From contig OY978525.1 in NCBI GenBank assembly GCA_963854835.1, forward strand, positions 86,667,171 through 86,731,170: a stretch of 64,000 nucleotides of DNA, written 5' to 3'. Positions 1 to 12,113 of the stretch are shown here, in pieces. The position numbers and the translations under genes are program-made. Origin of the DNA: Megamerina dolium. Its lineage: Eukaryota; Arthropoda; Insecta; Diptera; Megamerinidae. Every line of letters begins with the position of its first letter. The stretch's first letter is position 1. Under the pieces are notes generated by a model. The model was not told the DNA's origin. It worked only from the letters and a program-made list of their open reading frames with translations, and did not search any database.

Positions 1-416
1 ATCATCTGCATTTATTATATTCGAACATTTGATTACTTTTATAAGATGATTTAAATAACGAAAAAATGTTCTTTGAGAAAAAAATCGCTCTATAATATTT
101 TCATATAAATTCACATTTATACATTTACACATATTGCCAAACGAAAAATGGGCTGGGCATATAAGAAGAATTTTCGGTAGTTCCTTTTTGACAACGTCAG
201 CCACTTGTGCAAAAATGCATAATATTTGCTCAATAAAGAAATAATTAGTTTATTTTATTTTTCACTTTAAAATTTCAAGTAAATTTTAATTTAAAAATTG
301 TAGTATTATTAGAAAAGTATCTTTTGCCGAAATTTCAATTTAACGCTTTTTAATCTGATCTGATAATGTTTGTTTAAACAAAAATCTACATTTAGGGAGT
401 TTTTCGGCAATCATTA
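1..416. other. AT-rich stretch, nothing recognised
   Basis: No splice-flanked open frame, terminal repeat or family match is visible. It probably belongs to an upstream MyD88 intron, because the first MyD88 exon in the window starts with an acceptor at 3522. Confidence 0.4.
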
Positions 417-1643
417 CCGGGGGCGGTCCCAGAACTAACCGACCTAACAAAGAAAACAACAAATTTGGGAAAATTTGTCTTTATTTCTCAACATAATCTC
501 CTTTTAGCTCTATACACATTCCCAGCGATATTTTATAGCTTCGATGTAGCTGTTTATAGTATGAACTGTCTAGTTCATTAAAATACCCATCTACCGCAGA
601 CTTCACCTCTTCATTGCTTGCAAATCTTTTATCACCAAGCCATTTTTTTAAATTTGGAAATAGAAAATAATCCGCACGCAACTAAATCTGGCGAATAAGG
701 TGCGTGCTGAAGCAATTCGAGCTGTTACTCATTGATTTTGGCCATCGCAATAGCGGATGTGTGAACTGGTGCATTGTCTTGATGAAACAACACTTTTTTT
801 TCGCCAAATGCAGCCTTTCTTCATTAATTTTATCACTTAAACGCTGCAACAAATTAGCATAATCCTCGCCGTTGATAATTAATAAAAATTATCCCACGTG
901 CATCTCAAAAAACTGACGCCATAACCTTGCCTGCAGATGGAACTGTCTTCTCCTTCGTTGGACACGATTCTCCCCTTTCATTGCACTGTTTTGACTGCAA
1001 AGGCAAAGGGGCAAAGGCCAGGTGTGAAGTGGTGGAACCATGTCTCATCCGTGGTTACGAATCGACGCAAAAACGTTGTTTTTGCTCTATTGTGAGCAAA
1101 CGCGGCACCCATATTTTACACATCTCCAAATTTTCGGTCAATATACAATGTATAGTACCTTTTGAAATGCCTATAATTTCACTTAGCTCACGCACCTTCA
1201 GCCGGTGATCATCCAATAAAATTTTGTGGATTTTCTTAACCGTTTCTGGCGTGGCCACCTCAATTGGTCGACCACTATGATGTTCGTCTTGGCAGCTCGT
1301 ACGATCTCGTTTAAACGATGCCACCCAATATTTTATGGTCGTAAACGAAGGAGCAGACTCCCCCAGAGTAGAATCTAGTTCGGCTTTAATATTCGTTGGA
1401 CTGAGACCTTTCAAATGAAAGTACTGAATTACATAACGGTGACCAATTTTTCCCATGTTTACAAATTCACTGAGGTCGTTAACTTTCGATGGCTCAAAAA
1501 AAAAATACTAAACAATGTGGCGCCTTGAAACTTAAAACATATGTTTTATAAGGTTGCCACTTTTTAGCAAAGTAATTTTTTTCAAACTACTGCGGCCATC
1601 TATTTGTCAGTTCGGCAAGTTCTGGGACCACCCTCGCCATTTT
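417..1643 (-). mobile_element. mariner-family DNA transposon, decayed
   Basis: The ends are imperfect inverted repeats sharing the core GGTCCCAGAACT: at 425-440 on the left, and as its reverse complement near 1618-1630 on the right. They enclose a degraded mariner transposase on the minus strand. TA dinucleotides lie next to both ends, but the exact outer bases are uncertain because the two arms differ in length by about 5 bases outside the core. Confidence 0.75.
481..1456 (-). pseudogene. mariner transposase pseudogene
   Basis: This is a cut-and-paste transposase of the mariner family (catalytic DD34D). The N-terminal part (1456 down to about 1055) is open and shows the paired helix-turn-helix region ending in RLLTIEQKQRFCVDS. 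Further down, in shifting frames, come TDETWFHHFTP (first Asp), HQDNAPVHTSAIAMAKINE (second Asp) and APYSPDL (third Asp). The C-terminal part DYFLFPNLKKWLGDKRFASN to GDYVEK (681-481) is open again. At least three frameshifts or stops separate these blocks, so it cannot make an active enzyme. The order of blocks and near-full length suggest one old full-size copy rather than a deleted derivative. Confidence 0.85.
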
Positions 1644-2248
1644 ACCAACGTAACAAGCAGGGCGGCATAAGATAAGCCAAACTTTATGTTTTGTTGGTGG
1701 ACACAGCAACTTTTTTCGGTGACACCTTAACGTACTATAAAATACTTTTTGATTTTTTGTAATAAAATTGTAAATATAATAAAACTAATATTTTACGTGG
1801 TCCCGTACAAGCTCTTTAAAAAACATACTTATTTAAAATATCTGAAACATATTACCACGTGAATATGCTTTACTCTCCTACAAAGTAAACAATATCGAAA
1901 CAGTGGCGCTTTGTGCGAGAGTGTCGAGTTATATTGTGAAGTTATCGAAAATTAAAAGCAAGTTTTGATTGCTTTTAATCTGCTAAGAAATTGTTTACGT
2001 AGTATTTCAAGTACATGCGCACTAAAACGCTAAAAAATGTATGATCTATTAGTCGGTAGTCATATATGCATATAATTTTATAATTTGTTACAAATACCGA
2101 GTGTTTTCTATATTACTCCATTAAAAGTGTCACAGCAGTGATATGAAAATGGGCTGGTTAAAACTAGTAATATAAATAAATATTATTTTCCACATCTGCT
2201 TCCAACACACTCACAACGAATAAAGAAATGGAAATTAGATATAACATA
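1644..2248. other. non-coding interval with one hairpin
   Basis: No gene is recognised. A perfect 11-bp stem, ATTAAAAGCAA at 1951-1961 against TTGCTTTTAAT at 1969-1979 with a 7-base loop, is the only structure noted. Confidence 0.4.
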
Positions 2249-2308
2249 CAAGGTGCGAAAATTATGTATTAAGACTGCCTCTAGAAAACACAATTAAATC
2301 ACGATATC

Positions 2309-3082
2309 TGCTAATTTTTCGGTATATTTATTCGAAATATTCTCCTCCTGATTCAATACACTTGTTACATCGATTTAATAGCCTAGACAGACGGCAGCCT
2401 AATTCCGGATTACCAAGTTAATTCGAATTAACTCGGGCATTAACTGCAGCTAATCCGCATAAACTCTATGAGTTAATTCTCAAAATAAAAGAGGATTAGG
2501 GCAATTTGCTATGGCAACACTGCTGAAAATTGTCTATTGTGAATTTTTCTCGATCCATTTTACAAAATATTAGGTGTGTTTGCTAACAAAAAACTTTCAA
2601 CAATTGTTAATAGTTTTCAACATGAAAAGCGTTGGCGAACAAATAAATCCAGCTGTCAATTACGACGGTGAATATCAATTTACAAGTTTCTGATAGTTTT
2701 CAGTTCACGTACTTCTTGTAGATTTTCTCATATCGAGAGTGACAGCTGACAGAAACTGATAGTGATAGTAATGTAAGTGAGCAGACCTAATAAAACAGCA
2801 ATCAGCCGTTTAGTTAATCCGCAATACTGCCGTCTGTCAGGTTGTTATTTTATTCGGATTAAGTGCGCCGGTAATCCGGAATTAGGCTGCCGTCGCGTGT
2901 TCCAACTCATTTTTCGGAATTGCCTCAAGTGCCCTCGTCGAAGCCCATTGTATGGTCTGAATGTCATCAAAAAAGCATCCTTTCAACTTCAATTTCAGTT
3001 TTGGGAACAAAAAGGAGTTGCAGGGTGCCAAATCAAGTGAATACGGCGGATGATTCAGCACATAGACCTGATTCCGAGACAA
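2309..3082 (-). pseudogene. mariner transposase C-terminal remnant
   Basis: From 3082 the minus strand reads HPPYSLDLAPCNSFLFPKLK and LKGCFFDDIQTIQ, the segment around the third catalytic Asp of mariner transposases, up to ALEAIPKNELEHA. The reading is broken at 2894 by an inserted TIR element and resumes at about 2376 with RCNKCIESGGEYFE and a stop, the usual mariner C-terminus. Deleting the insert restores continuity, so the TIR element entered an existing mariner copy. Confidence 0.85.
2381..2894. mobile_element. non-autonomous TIR element (copy 1 of 3), right tip missing
   Basis: It begins with GCCTAGACAGACGGCAGCC after TA at 2379-2380 and is collinear with the copies at 30407-34175 and 42924-43447. 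The inner right terminal repeat is present, but the last ten or so bases (TGTCTAGGC and the flanking TA) are missing and the sequence goes straight into mariner DNA at 2895. It has no coding capacity. Just inside the left end is the perfect palindrome AGTTAATTCGAATTAACT. Confidence 0.85.
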
Positions 3083-3522
3083 AAATTGACTAACAATGAG
3101 TTGTGTGTGTTAAAATTCATGTTAAATTTCATGTTAAAATTTCAACATCAAACGAACACGTGTTTTGTATAATGAATGTCCATAAACATTAAATCTCAAT
3201 CAAATGCCATGAAATTTTGACAGTTAGTAGAGGAAGGTTGAAACTTCAAAACGCATGTGTTCACACATAGATGGCGCGCTTGGTTGCTGAGATATGGTTC
3301 GAGTCTTAATACATAATTGTCGCACCTTGTATATGTATATGAATGAACTGAAGTGAATTTCACAATTGTATGCAAAATACTGAAGGTCATATAAATTAAT
3401 AATTAAATATTAAAAGAACATATGCATATAATCGAATGATTAAAATCAATAATAGATATTATTTAGAATTAGTACATATGCTTGTATTCATAATACGATA
3501 TTTACAATAATTCTTTTTTCAG

Positions 3523-6500
3523 CTGAGGATGCTAAGAATTACAATGCCAAACTGCAGCAAACATCATTAACATTAGCATTAAGTGATGATGAGCTTGATC
3601 TTGTTGCACAATCACCCAATAACAATATAATAAAACCGATTGATGATTTTGGAATCGGTTCAGATTCAAATATTTTAACCAAAGACGATGTATTGCGCGC
3701 ACAAAAAGGCCTACCTCCTCAAAAATACGATGCATTTGTATTATTTGCAGATGCGGATATTAATTATGCCGTTGAAATGATAACAAAATTAGAAGACAAC
3801 GCTGAATATAATTTTAAGGTAAATAATTGGCAGTAGCAAAACGTATTTACGTATGTATGAATATGATACATATTACTTAGATTAAAATTTCTTCTCTCCC
3901 TCTCTTTTTGCAGCTGTGCCTCAAGGATCGCGATCTATTAGCTGGCGTATCGTTCGCGCATGTTGCGTTGACGCAACTTATCGAAGAGCGTTGCAAGCAT
4001 TTAATTGTGATTTTAACGGAGGAATTTATTAAAAGTCCTGAAAATAAATTCTTAGTCAATTATACTCAGGCATTACAAATACGTAAGTGTCTTATAAAAT
4101 TTCTTTTTTAGTTAGATGTTCAAAAAATTGAGCGAAACTCAGTATAATATCTCTACGTTTCCACAACGTTTTAAATTATTGAAAACTTATTTCGCTTAGA
4201 CGAAACGAACATCGAAAATGTGCTAATGCCAATTAGCATGCTAGCTGACGAAGAAGCAGTTATTTAAACGAAAGTAAATTCTTGGTCTTAAACCAACCAC
4301 TTGAAAAATTTAAAAATTTAATGTTAATTCCAATCTCAGAGATTCGAGGAACCTTATGCGATTATGTGAGTTCAACTTATATTAGCTGATTTGAAACGAT
4401 GGAATTTATGCTAAAAATATCGTCTGCAAAAGCGCAGTTCTCCTTAACGCGATCGGCTGCTCTTACGCACACACGGAGATAGTAGAATACTAGGCACAGT
4501 TTCCAACCATAAGCCCATAAGTCAACTACGTTTTGAGAGCAATTTTAAGGATATGTTTCCAACGATGAACGAATGGAAACGAAATATCTTTCTAACGGAA
4601 TATGAAATTTCAATTTATACTACTACTACGATACTGGGTTGGGTCTTTCTCTTCTGCGTCAGCCACCTGCTGGTTCCGAATATAACACTTTCTTAGCTGG
4701 AGAAAACTCGAAAACTCCAAGCATTCTCCCACCTGAGGTGGAAATTGTTCAGACTTCAGCACCATATATAAGGTCAGGCATAATAAGAGATATATAAAGT
4801 GTAGTTTCCGATCTTCGAAGAAAAGCCGGACTTCTCAATCGCTTACTTAGACCAAAGTAGTACGTGTTAGCAAGAGTGATCTTTCGTAATACCTCCAAGA
4901 TGACATCGTGACTGGTGTTAATGCTTCGTTCACCATAAAATCCATTCGACGTAATTTTCCAATTCTGAGTTGTTGAGCTTAGGCTCCAATCTTTCACACG
5001 GTATGCACGATAATACCTTCTATGGGATGCCCAAAGCACTTATCCAGTGGTAGTTGTCTTAGACGACGCAGAAGCGGAAGACTTAACCTTCGGTGGAAAG
5101 ATCAAGTATTGCCAGCGCTTGGAATTTCTGCGCCAAATAACGAAGGATAGAGCTGGCTGGCGAGGCATGGTAGATTCTGCCTAAATCAATTTTCAGTTGT
5201 AATGGCCACATAACGGAACGGAACGGAGTTGTCACGAATTATGGTGTCTTCTTTCTTGGGTATGGGCCAGAGATCACCAGCCTAGATATAAAGATATATC
5301 CATTTTACAACCTCCAGGTCCTCTGGAGGTTGTAAAATAAAGCATATACTTACACAATCTTCAACTAAAACAAACAGGAGGTGGAAGTCACTAACAATGT
5401 GTAGTACGTCACGTTCAACTTAGCTTGTGGTTAGCAAGATTAGAACCACAAAACGTCTTATCAATAGGGGCAGCCTCGATACTGATAGGCCGCAGAACAC
5501 TGGTGTGTAGCAACCCATGCAGAGGTACTCATATTCCTTTCCATACTCACTTGAAAAGTTGTGGAATCTTGGATGAAAAGAATGCACCGTGCCACTTCTG
5601 TGAGTGCCTGACCGAAGCTAACGCAAAAAAATCTGTTTCTAAGAAAGTACTTCCTGGACAATGCTGGACTGTAGATCAAGCCACAACTACCAATTAAACT
5701 TTGATATCAATTTTGTTTGACAAATTTCTTCTTGCTAGACACTGTGTGGTCGAAGATAGAGTCAACTCGGCGAACTTATGCATAGAATGCATAACAATAT
5801 TAATAGCTGAGTGCCTTGAGAAGGCTTACTTTATTTAATGTAGAGCTTTAAGCATTGAAAAATATGTGTTTACCATATTTATTCATTGTTATTTTATTTT
5901 TAATATTTAATTTTTTTGAAGAAATCAGAAATGTGGTAGAGAGGCCACATACAAGTTTGTTTTTGCATTTTTAACATAATGTATTCCCATATTTCCCAAA
6001 TAGAGCACAAAACTCGTAAGATTATACCCTTAATCTATGAAGATTCAGTGGCTATACCTCGAACGTTAAAAATTTATACGCATTTAAAGTACAACAACAA
6101 AAACACTGGAGGCCTTTTTAATTTTTGGACTCGCTTAGCCTCATCCATACGAAATGTGAGCCTTGCAACAACACCAACAACACCAGAACCAGCATCGCCA
6201 GCATCACCAACATCACCAGTGCACTACATACAGAATAATTGCAGGTACTAATGATAAATTTCATTCAATTTTTAATCTTTATCTAACAATGTCGTGTCAT
6301 TTCAGCGTTTCTGTGTCATCTGCAAAACCACGACCCCCATTGTCATCATTGTCAACATTATTAGCACCATCAGCAATGGTAGCAACGCAAATTGCTGCAC
6401 CCAACACTATTAACCTCAATCATTTACCTACACCACCAACTGAGATACCTAGTATCAATATAAATGGGCATGCCTTCACACCGGAAGATGAGGAGGACAT

Positions 6501-6783
6501 ACCGAAGAAGAAGGAACGCAACAAATTTAAGAAACGTAGCTCATTGCGTCACAATACAATCAACACTAATGGCAAATTACTTTTTTCGGGTGGCCTATCG
6601 TTGCGAAATGCGCACTCGACAAGCCAACTGAATGCTAACGATTATCAAGAGAATTGTAACAGCATGTCTGATCTATCGACCTCGTCCGGCTATAGTGAGC
6701 CGAAGAAAAAGAAGAAATGGCCTAGTAAATTATTTAAGAAGGTATTTAGCCGCAGCAGTACTAAACTGCAGGAAACAGCATAG
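3523..6783 (+). CDS. Myd88: MyD88 adaptor, 3' exons (TIR domain and C-terminal tail)
   Basis: This is the cytoplasmic adaptor that links Toll to Tube and Pelle in fly immunity and dorsoventral patterning. Four exons splice in phase: 3523-3818, 3914-4082, 6004-6244 and 6306-6783 (stop TAG), about 393 residues in total. All acceptors end in AG after pyrimidine runs and all donors begin GTAA or GTAC. Exon 1 ends with the start of the TIR domain (QKYDAFVLFADADINYAVEM). Exon 2 has the box 2 region (LCLKDRDLLAGVSFAH) and exon 3 has box 3 (FNFWTRLASSIR). A Thr/Pro/Ala linker follows, then a tail with two basic clusters, KKKERNKFKKRSS and KKKKKWPSKLFKKVF. Drosophila MyD88 has a phosphoinositide-binding C-terminal region that places it at the plasma membrane; these clusters are the likely counterpart (inference). 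The death-domain exons are outside the window. The 1.9-kb intron 4083-6003 contains a LINE fragment. Confidence 0.93.
4620..5225. mobile_element. RTE-type LINE fragment with inverted 5' arm
   Basis: It lies in the MyD88 intron. The piece at about 5039-4630 reads on the minus strand with strong similarity to the LINE at 56533-59902, for example EVLRKITLANTYYFGLSKRL. The piece at about 5050-5220 reads on the plus strand, covering LRWKDQV to the LINE 3' end, which finishes in ATGGCCACATAACGGAACGG. Thus the 3' arm is in sense and the 5' arm is inverted, with an internal deletion in the inverted arm near 4910-4985. Confidence 0.75.
5302..5338. repeat. perfect 16-bp hairpin
   Basis: ATTTTACAACCTCCAG (5302-5317) pairs exactly with 5323-5338 around the five-base loop GTCCT. 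It sits in the last third of the MyD88 intron, downstream of the LINE fragment. Its function is unknown. Confidence 0.8.
5380..5860 (+). pseudogene. possible LINE C-terminal remnant
   Basis: An open stretch at 5425-5697 reads VLSIGAASILIG, then CRGTH and GILDEKNAPCHFCE. The spacing recalls the Cys/His segment after the RNase H region in I- and R1-type retroposons (GTH, then C..C). No catalytic motif is present, and the assignment rests on weak resemblance only. It lies inside the MyD88 intron, so it is not expected to be an exon. Confidence 0.25.
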
Positions 6784-7137
6784 CATATCGTGTCCACAAT
6801 ATGCTTTTAGTATATATTGTATAATTATTATATTTTTATTAGTTTTATGTTTTGTTTGTTGGTTTACATTTATTCTTCATTCATAGACATACGCACACAG
6901 TACATATCGATTAATGTAAGAGCGAAATTTGTGCTTTCTTTTGTTTTTTGTTCACTATACAAAGAGCAAGATTTGAACGACTTATTTGTTACGTATGTAT
7001 TTCTTGATAACGATCAATTCATGCATTTTTCTTTCTGTTACACAAAAACAGCCAAACAAACACACATATTGTTCACTCTGCGTTTGCCTTATGATCTGCT
7101 ATGAATAGCAATCAATGTATACCCTATTAAGACAATG

Positions 7138-7143
7138 AATAAA
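7138..7143 (+). terminator. poly(A) signal of MyD88
   Basis: AATAAA lies about 355 bases after the MyD88 stop codon. It is the first canonical signal in an AT-rich 3' UTR and is followed by an (ATT)n tract. Confidence 0.55.
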
Positions 7144-9758
7144 GACAACAATTTTATTATTATTATTATTATTAAATTAATCTCGAGTGGTGTTTTTGTT
7201 TTTTCTACTATGTGGAAATACTTAATTGATGTTGGTAAATAAATAAAAACAAGATTAGATTAGTTTCCAAGGAGGTATAAGTTACCCAAATGATTATATA
7301 TATACAAATGTATATCTTCTAAACTATTGTATGTGAAGTTATGGATATGGTATCTTTCATGCTTCTAATGCCATTGGTAAGATAAACAGAACAAATGTCG
7401 AATGGAAAACATCAAACAATTCATGGATTTGAGTGTAATATCAGAGTGGCGTTACTACATTTCAAATTATGCACAACAAATGATTCCTGGATTTTTTAAC
7501 ATTACCACCTAACGGCTTGAAAAAAGTCGACTATTTTCAATGCGCAGTATTCACTTATAGTAAGTATTAAAAATAAATCAATCTAAACGCTTAAAAGACA
7601 ACGAAATGCTTCAAATTAAGTTTTCACTATCCAAATTACACATATTATATTGGGCTTTGGACTTCAGCAACCGAAAGTAATTTGGGGCGAGGAATTTGGT
7701 TTTTCAATATGTTTTTTAAGATTGAAAAAAGGCACAAACTAAAACTATTAAAATAATAATATAATGATTATATGTACATATTGATATTTAAAACACATAC
7801 CACGTTGCTTTAAAATTCACGAAAAACGACAAAAAGCTTGAAAGATTATCTTAAAAGACTCGTAAGGAAAAAAAGTTTTTAGGCAGGATTATAGTTGCTA
7901 AATATATAAGTTCAAAATTGAACGAGCCCCTAAAAAATTATATTCAGTTCTCCTGATAAGGCACCGCCCCCGCCTACAATCCCCCATCCCTTCATCATAA
8001 AATTAAAGCCCTTTAAAAACCAATAAACTGTCCCTTTGGAAGTATGTACCTCTAAACCTAAAGGAGTAAGAACGAAATGAAATTTTAAATAAGGGTCAAA
8101 CCTACGCGTAAATGTAATTGTGATTTTTTTTACTCAATTCTTTGGCAAGCAAAAAGAGCCCGAAATTGGGCCTGAAACATTGACTCAGCAACTTATTGCC
8201 TGTGAGAAATATCCGGTGGACTTAGGTTGGGTTTTATAACTAACTACTAATTATATTAGATTTTATATTAGTAAAATGCAAGCTAATTCCTACGGGTGTT
8301 ATGCCCGCGGAAAGTATTACGAGACCGTAGTAATCCCCTGCTGTTGAGGATTATGTATAAGTAGTGCTCATAAGATTAGTTAATCAGTAAAAGCTTTCCA
8401 TTTGCATATTTATTGCATAGGACCTCATCAAAAGCAGAATTTAACATAATTTTAGCCGAATTTAAACCTTTTGTTTTGCAATCCTCAATTCTGCCAGCAT
8501 TGGAATTGGCTGCAACTCCAGGATTTCCTGCTGGGATCGTGTCTCAACGGTCGATGGGAATGAACTTCGAAATCGCAATGGAGGGAAATCTTTGCCTAAA
8601 ATGAAATAAATTGGCCATTTCCGATAGGCGAATTCCAATTTCTTTGAGAAGATTGGGTCGATCTGTAGATCCGGTATTTAAAACAAAAATTTTTTTTAAA
8701 AGTGATGTTCATATGTACTTAGGTATATGGAAAATATTTAATTAAAAGAATTGAAGTTGTATTAAATAAACTGCAATGAAGGTCTGTTGGTTTCGGAGGC
8801 AGACTACGGTCAAGTTCTCGGTTTCTGCGCGACATGCTCTGCATCTCATCACCACTGAAACTTGAGGAAATTTCATAGTTAGCCTCCGAAGGAAGTTTCA
8901 TCGGAGACTATCTATGACTGCGTACAGGGCGGCGACTCTTGCCACGTTCTCCTCCACACAGCAATGTGCTTTTTAAAGTGACTGGGTCACACCAGTTCGT
9001 TCGTTTTTGTTGTATTTGATAAGTATCAAATTACAAATTACTCTCTTACAAGTACTCTATGTATTATTGCTATTTCTCTACTTTTCATATTGCGCAGAAT
9101 TTCGTATGTACCATCTACATTTTTATATACCAACAATCCGCAACATCGGGATTGCGATCCATTGGTTTATGCTTTCCCCTACTTAAATTTAAATTTTGTA
9201 GATTTTTCAACCTAGCAAACAATTCGCGTTTACAATTTTTGCTTCTTTAGAACTTTAGAACTTTTATTAAATTTAGATGAGCACATATAAACAATCTCTC
9301 TAATTTCACTGACGTTCAGCTGAACAAAATAAATACAAAAATATGTTCTGAAAATTGAAGTGCAGAACACAAAATTGTTTATGCAAAATCGTTCGCACTC
9401 ATTCTGATTTCAGAACAGCGTTGCAACGGAATGCAACGAAATTTCGAAGATCGAAATACAGAACGGCAACAATCGCTGCCTCAGCTGCAGAGATAAGGGA
9501 ATGCCTGGGCATATCGGCATTCAAATAATTGTATTTGTAAAAAAGCCTAATTAATGCTCATTAAGTGAGCGTTACGTTTGATAATACGTACCAAAATATA
9601 CAACAATTGGTAAACTGGTTTCTTGTTCTTCTAGAAAATCTGACCGAACTTGTTTTCAAAACTATATAACACCTTACCTGCCAAAACTTGCCCAAAAACA
9701 GATATTGAAGTAATATACAGAGTCTTGGCGAGACACACATATGATACGAAATACCTTT
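7144..9758. other. intergenic interval, no supported gene
   Basis: An (ATT)n tract is at 7156-7176. Two short blocks look less random. One is the plus-strand frame 8413-8604, and the other is the minus-strand segment 8960-8719, which reads MKLPSEANYEISSSFSG and then RRNRELDRSLPPKPTDLH with a stop just upstream. Neither has good splice sites or a recognised family; they could be retroelement relics. Confidence 0.4.
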
Positions 9759-12113
9759 TTAACCCTAAAAATAATCTTCGTTAATGACCCTATGGGTAGA
9801 ATTCTACCCATAAGAAAAATTTAAAAACTTTATATAAATCAATCTTTTATTACACTTATTTATTATTTTGGAACAGCATTTCACACAAATATTTCTGTTA
9901 TGCAAATCTTTGCAGGCTGGTTTTTTACAAAAAACACAGATAAGCTCGCTTTTTTTGTCCTTATTTACACCTTCCTCATAGCAAGAAATACATCTGCCTC
10001 GACCTTTCTGCTGCTGCGGTACTTGAATCACAGTGCTTGCCGTTGAGCCGCCTGGACTTTCTTTTGAACACATTAGTTTTCTTCCTCATCACGGATTGTT
10101 GACAAAAGAGCCTGTGATGCGGTCGTGGTAGGTTTTCTGGATCGACTTCTCATAAAAGTTTCTGCTAACAACATTCCAAGTTCACGACTTTTACTTTGGT
10201 GCCAGTTTTGATCAATTTCGTTAAAAATAGTTTAGGCATTGAGAGCAGAAATATTAACCATATTCGCGAAAACTTCTATTGGCCAACGGCAAGTTTTGCG
10301 CTTACAGCTGTAACCTGATAGCATTTTATCAACGGTATCAACTCCTCCCTTTGTTGAATTATAATACGCAATTATATTGGGTAATTTCTTTGGATCGGGA
10401 CCTATTTCCTCACATGTATGCAAAGTACTTTGAACAACTGTACATTTGTTTTTTCTTCCAACATAAGAAACCAATGATGTGTCTTTTGTAAAACAAACGT
10501 GGAATGATAAAGAGGTAATCCTTTGCACTCTAATAGCTTTGGTGGAATGCTTCTTTTGTTCTTGCGCATTGTTCCTACCATTGTCAAGCCTTTACTCAAT
10601 AATGCCTAACCAAGATCGTATGACGAAAAAAAATTATCCATGGTAATATTGTGCCCTTTCAGTCCTTCAATGAGATCCAGCACTACCCTTTTGCCTTGAT
10701 TCTGTTCGGGTTTCACAGCTCCCGGCTTTTTTCCAAGGTAAGGCTGAATTTTCCAAACATAGGAACTTTTTGAACAGACTAACAACCAAAACTTAAGTCC
10801 ATATTTTTCTGGCTTGGAGGGAATGTATTGTCGAAAAGAACATCGGTCATGAAATCCTAAGAGTTGCTCATCAACAGTTACACATTCATGAGGATTGTAG
10901 TAAATCGGCAAAAGTTCGGCCCAGTTGTTCCATAAGCTGCGAATTGGAGCAAATTTGTCTTCTGTACGATTCTGCCGCCTACCAAATAGATGTATTTGGC
11001 TTCTTCGAAGCGAAGAACCCTATTTATATATTTGAAAGTTTTCTGCGACATGATTGAACGAAACATTGGTCTTCCGAATTTTTCGTCGAATAGATCCTCC
11101 ACTGCCTCATTCTTTGATCTGTATAAACATTTATTTCAAATTGCAATCTACAACATTATGCAAAAAATAAAAATAAACCTTACTTGAACACTCCACTTAG
11201 AATAAGAACGCCAATGTATGCATGTAAATACTCTCTGTTAATTTCGATGTACTCCTGAGGACATTTTGCTTGTGCGTATTTATTTGAATTTTCAATTATA
11301 ATTTTTTCCATCGCTGGCGTGAAAAAGAGTAAAAACGCGTCCTTTTTGTCATTTACAGTTGTGTTCATAAAAATAGCAGCACGGTGTCTGATATCACAAA
11401 GACATAAATTTTAGCTGTCGATTTTATTTTGTAGATGTACATATTGCTTTGTTCTTTAGTGTTCCTATTGATGCGATGAATTAGTCGAGCACGTGCTTTC
11501 AGGTCTGTTTATAATAATAGCAGCAAAAATTAAAAAACAAATTCTCATTGCAAAAATTTAAAATTTACTGCATCTTTCGGTACAAATGGTAAGTTTTGTT
11601 CAAGATTAAACAGAAAAAAAATGCATCCTAATTTTTAACTTTCAATTCGAAAGCAAAATGGGCCGATCAAAACATTGTACCGCAGAAACTCGAAATTTAA
11701 TAAAAAAATTGAGAGGAGATGGAAAATCCTACCGAGAAATAGAGAGAATTATTGGATGCAGCTCTAAAATGATCTCAAATGCGTTAAAGTGACAAAATAA
11801 GCGTGAAATGCGTGGTCCAAAGCGTGCAACTAGTGCTCGCATTGACCGCAAAATTGTTCAAATGGCAGAACAATTTCCAAAAATCAGCTCCAAGCAAATC
11901 AAACAGGAGCTTGAACTGTCGGTAAGTTCAGTAACGGTAAGGAGAAGATTATTTTTTTTTTTTTTTTTTTTTTAGCTTATTTTTTTTTTTTTATTGAATC
12001 TTTCTTAAATACAAGAAACTAACAATAAGTATTCAAATCTTAAAAACTAAATAAAACTATGTGATATCCCCTACGTTCCATCACAATTTGGTGAGTCGCG
12101 AGATGTAGCAATT

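Larger units (their letters stand above)
2249..3329 (-). mobile_element. second mariner-type element, internally deleted
   Basis: The left end CAAGGTGCGAAAATTATG (from 2249) and the right end (to 3329, reverse complement CAAGGTGCGACAATTATG) form inverted repeats of about 27 bp with one mismatch. Both are flanked by TA (2247-2248 and 3330-3331), the mariner target. Only the last part of a transposase remains, at 3082-2895 and 2376-2309 on the minus strand. The coding remnant is split by a different TIR element at 2381-2894. Most of the transposase is missing. Confidence 0.85.

Noticed and set aside
927..1208. Plus-strand ORF at 0.9-1.2 kb
   Set aside because: It is antisense to the mariner transposase pseudogene.
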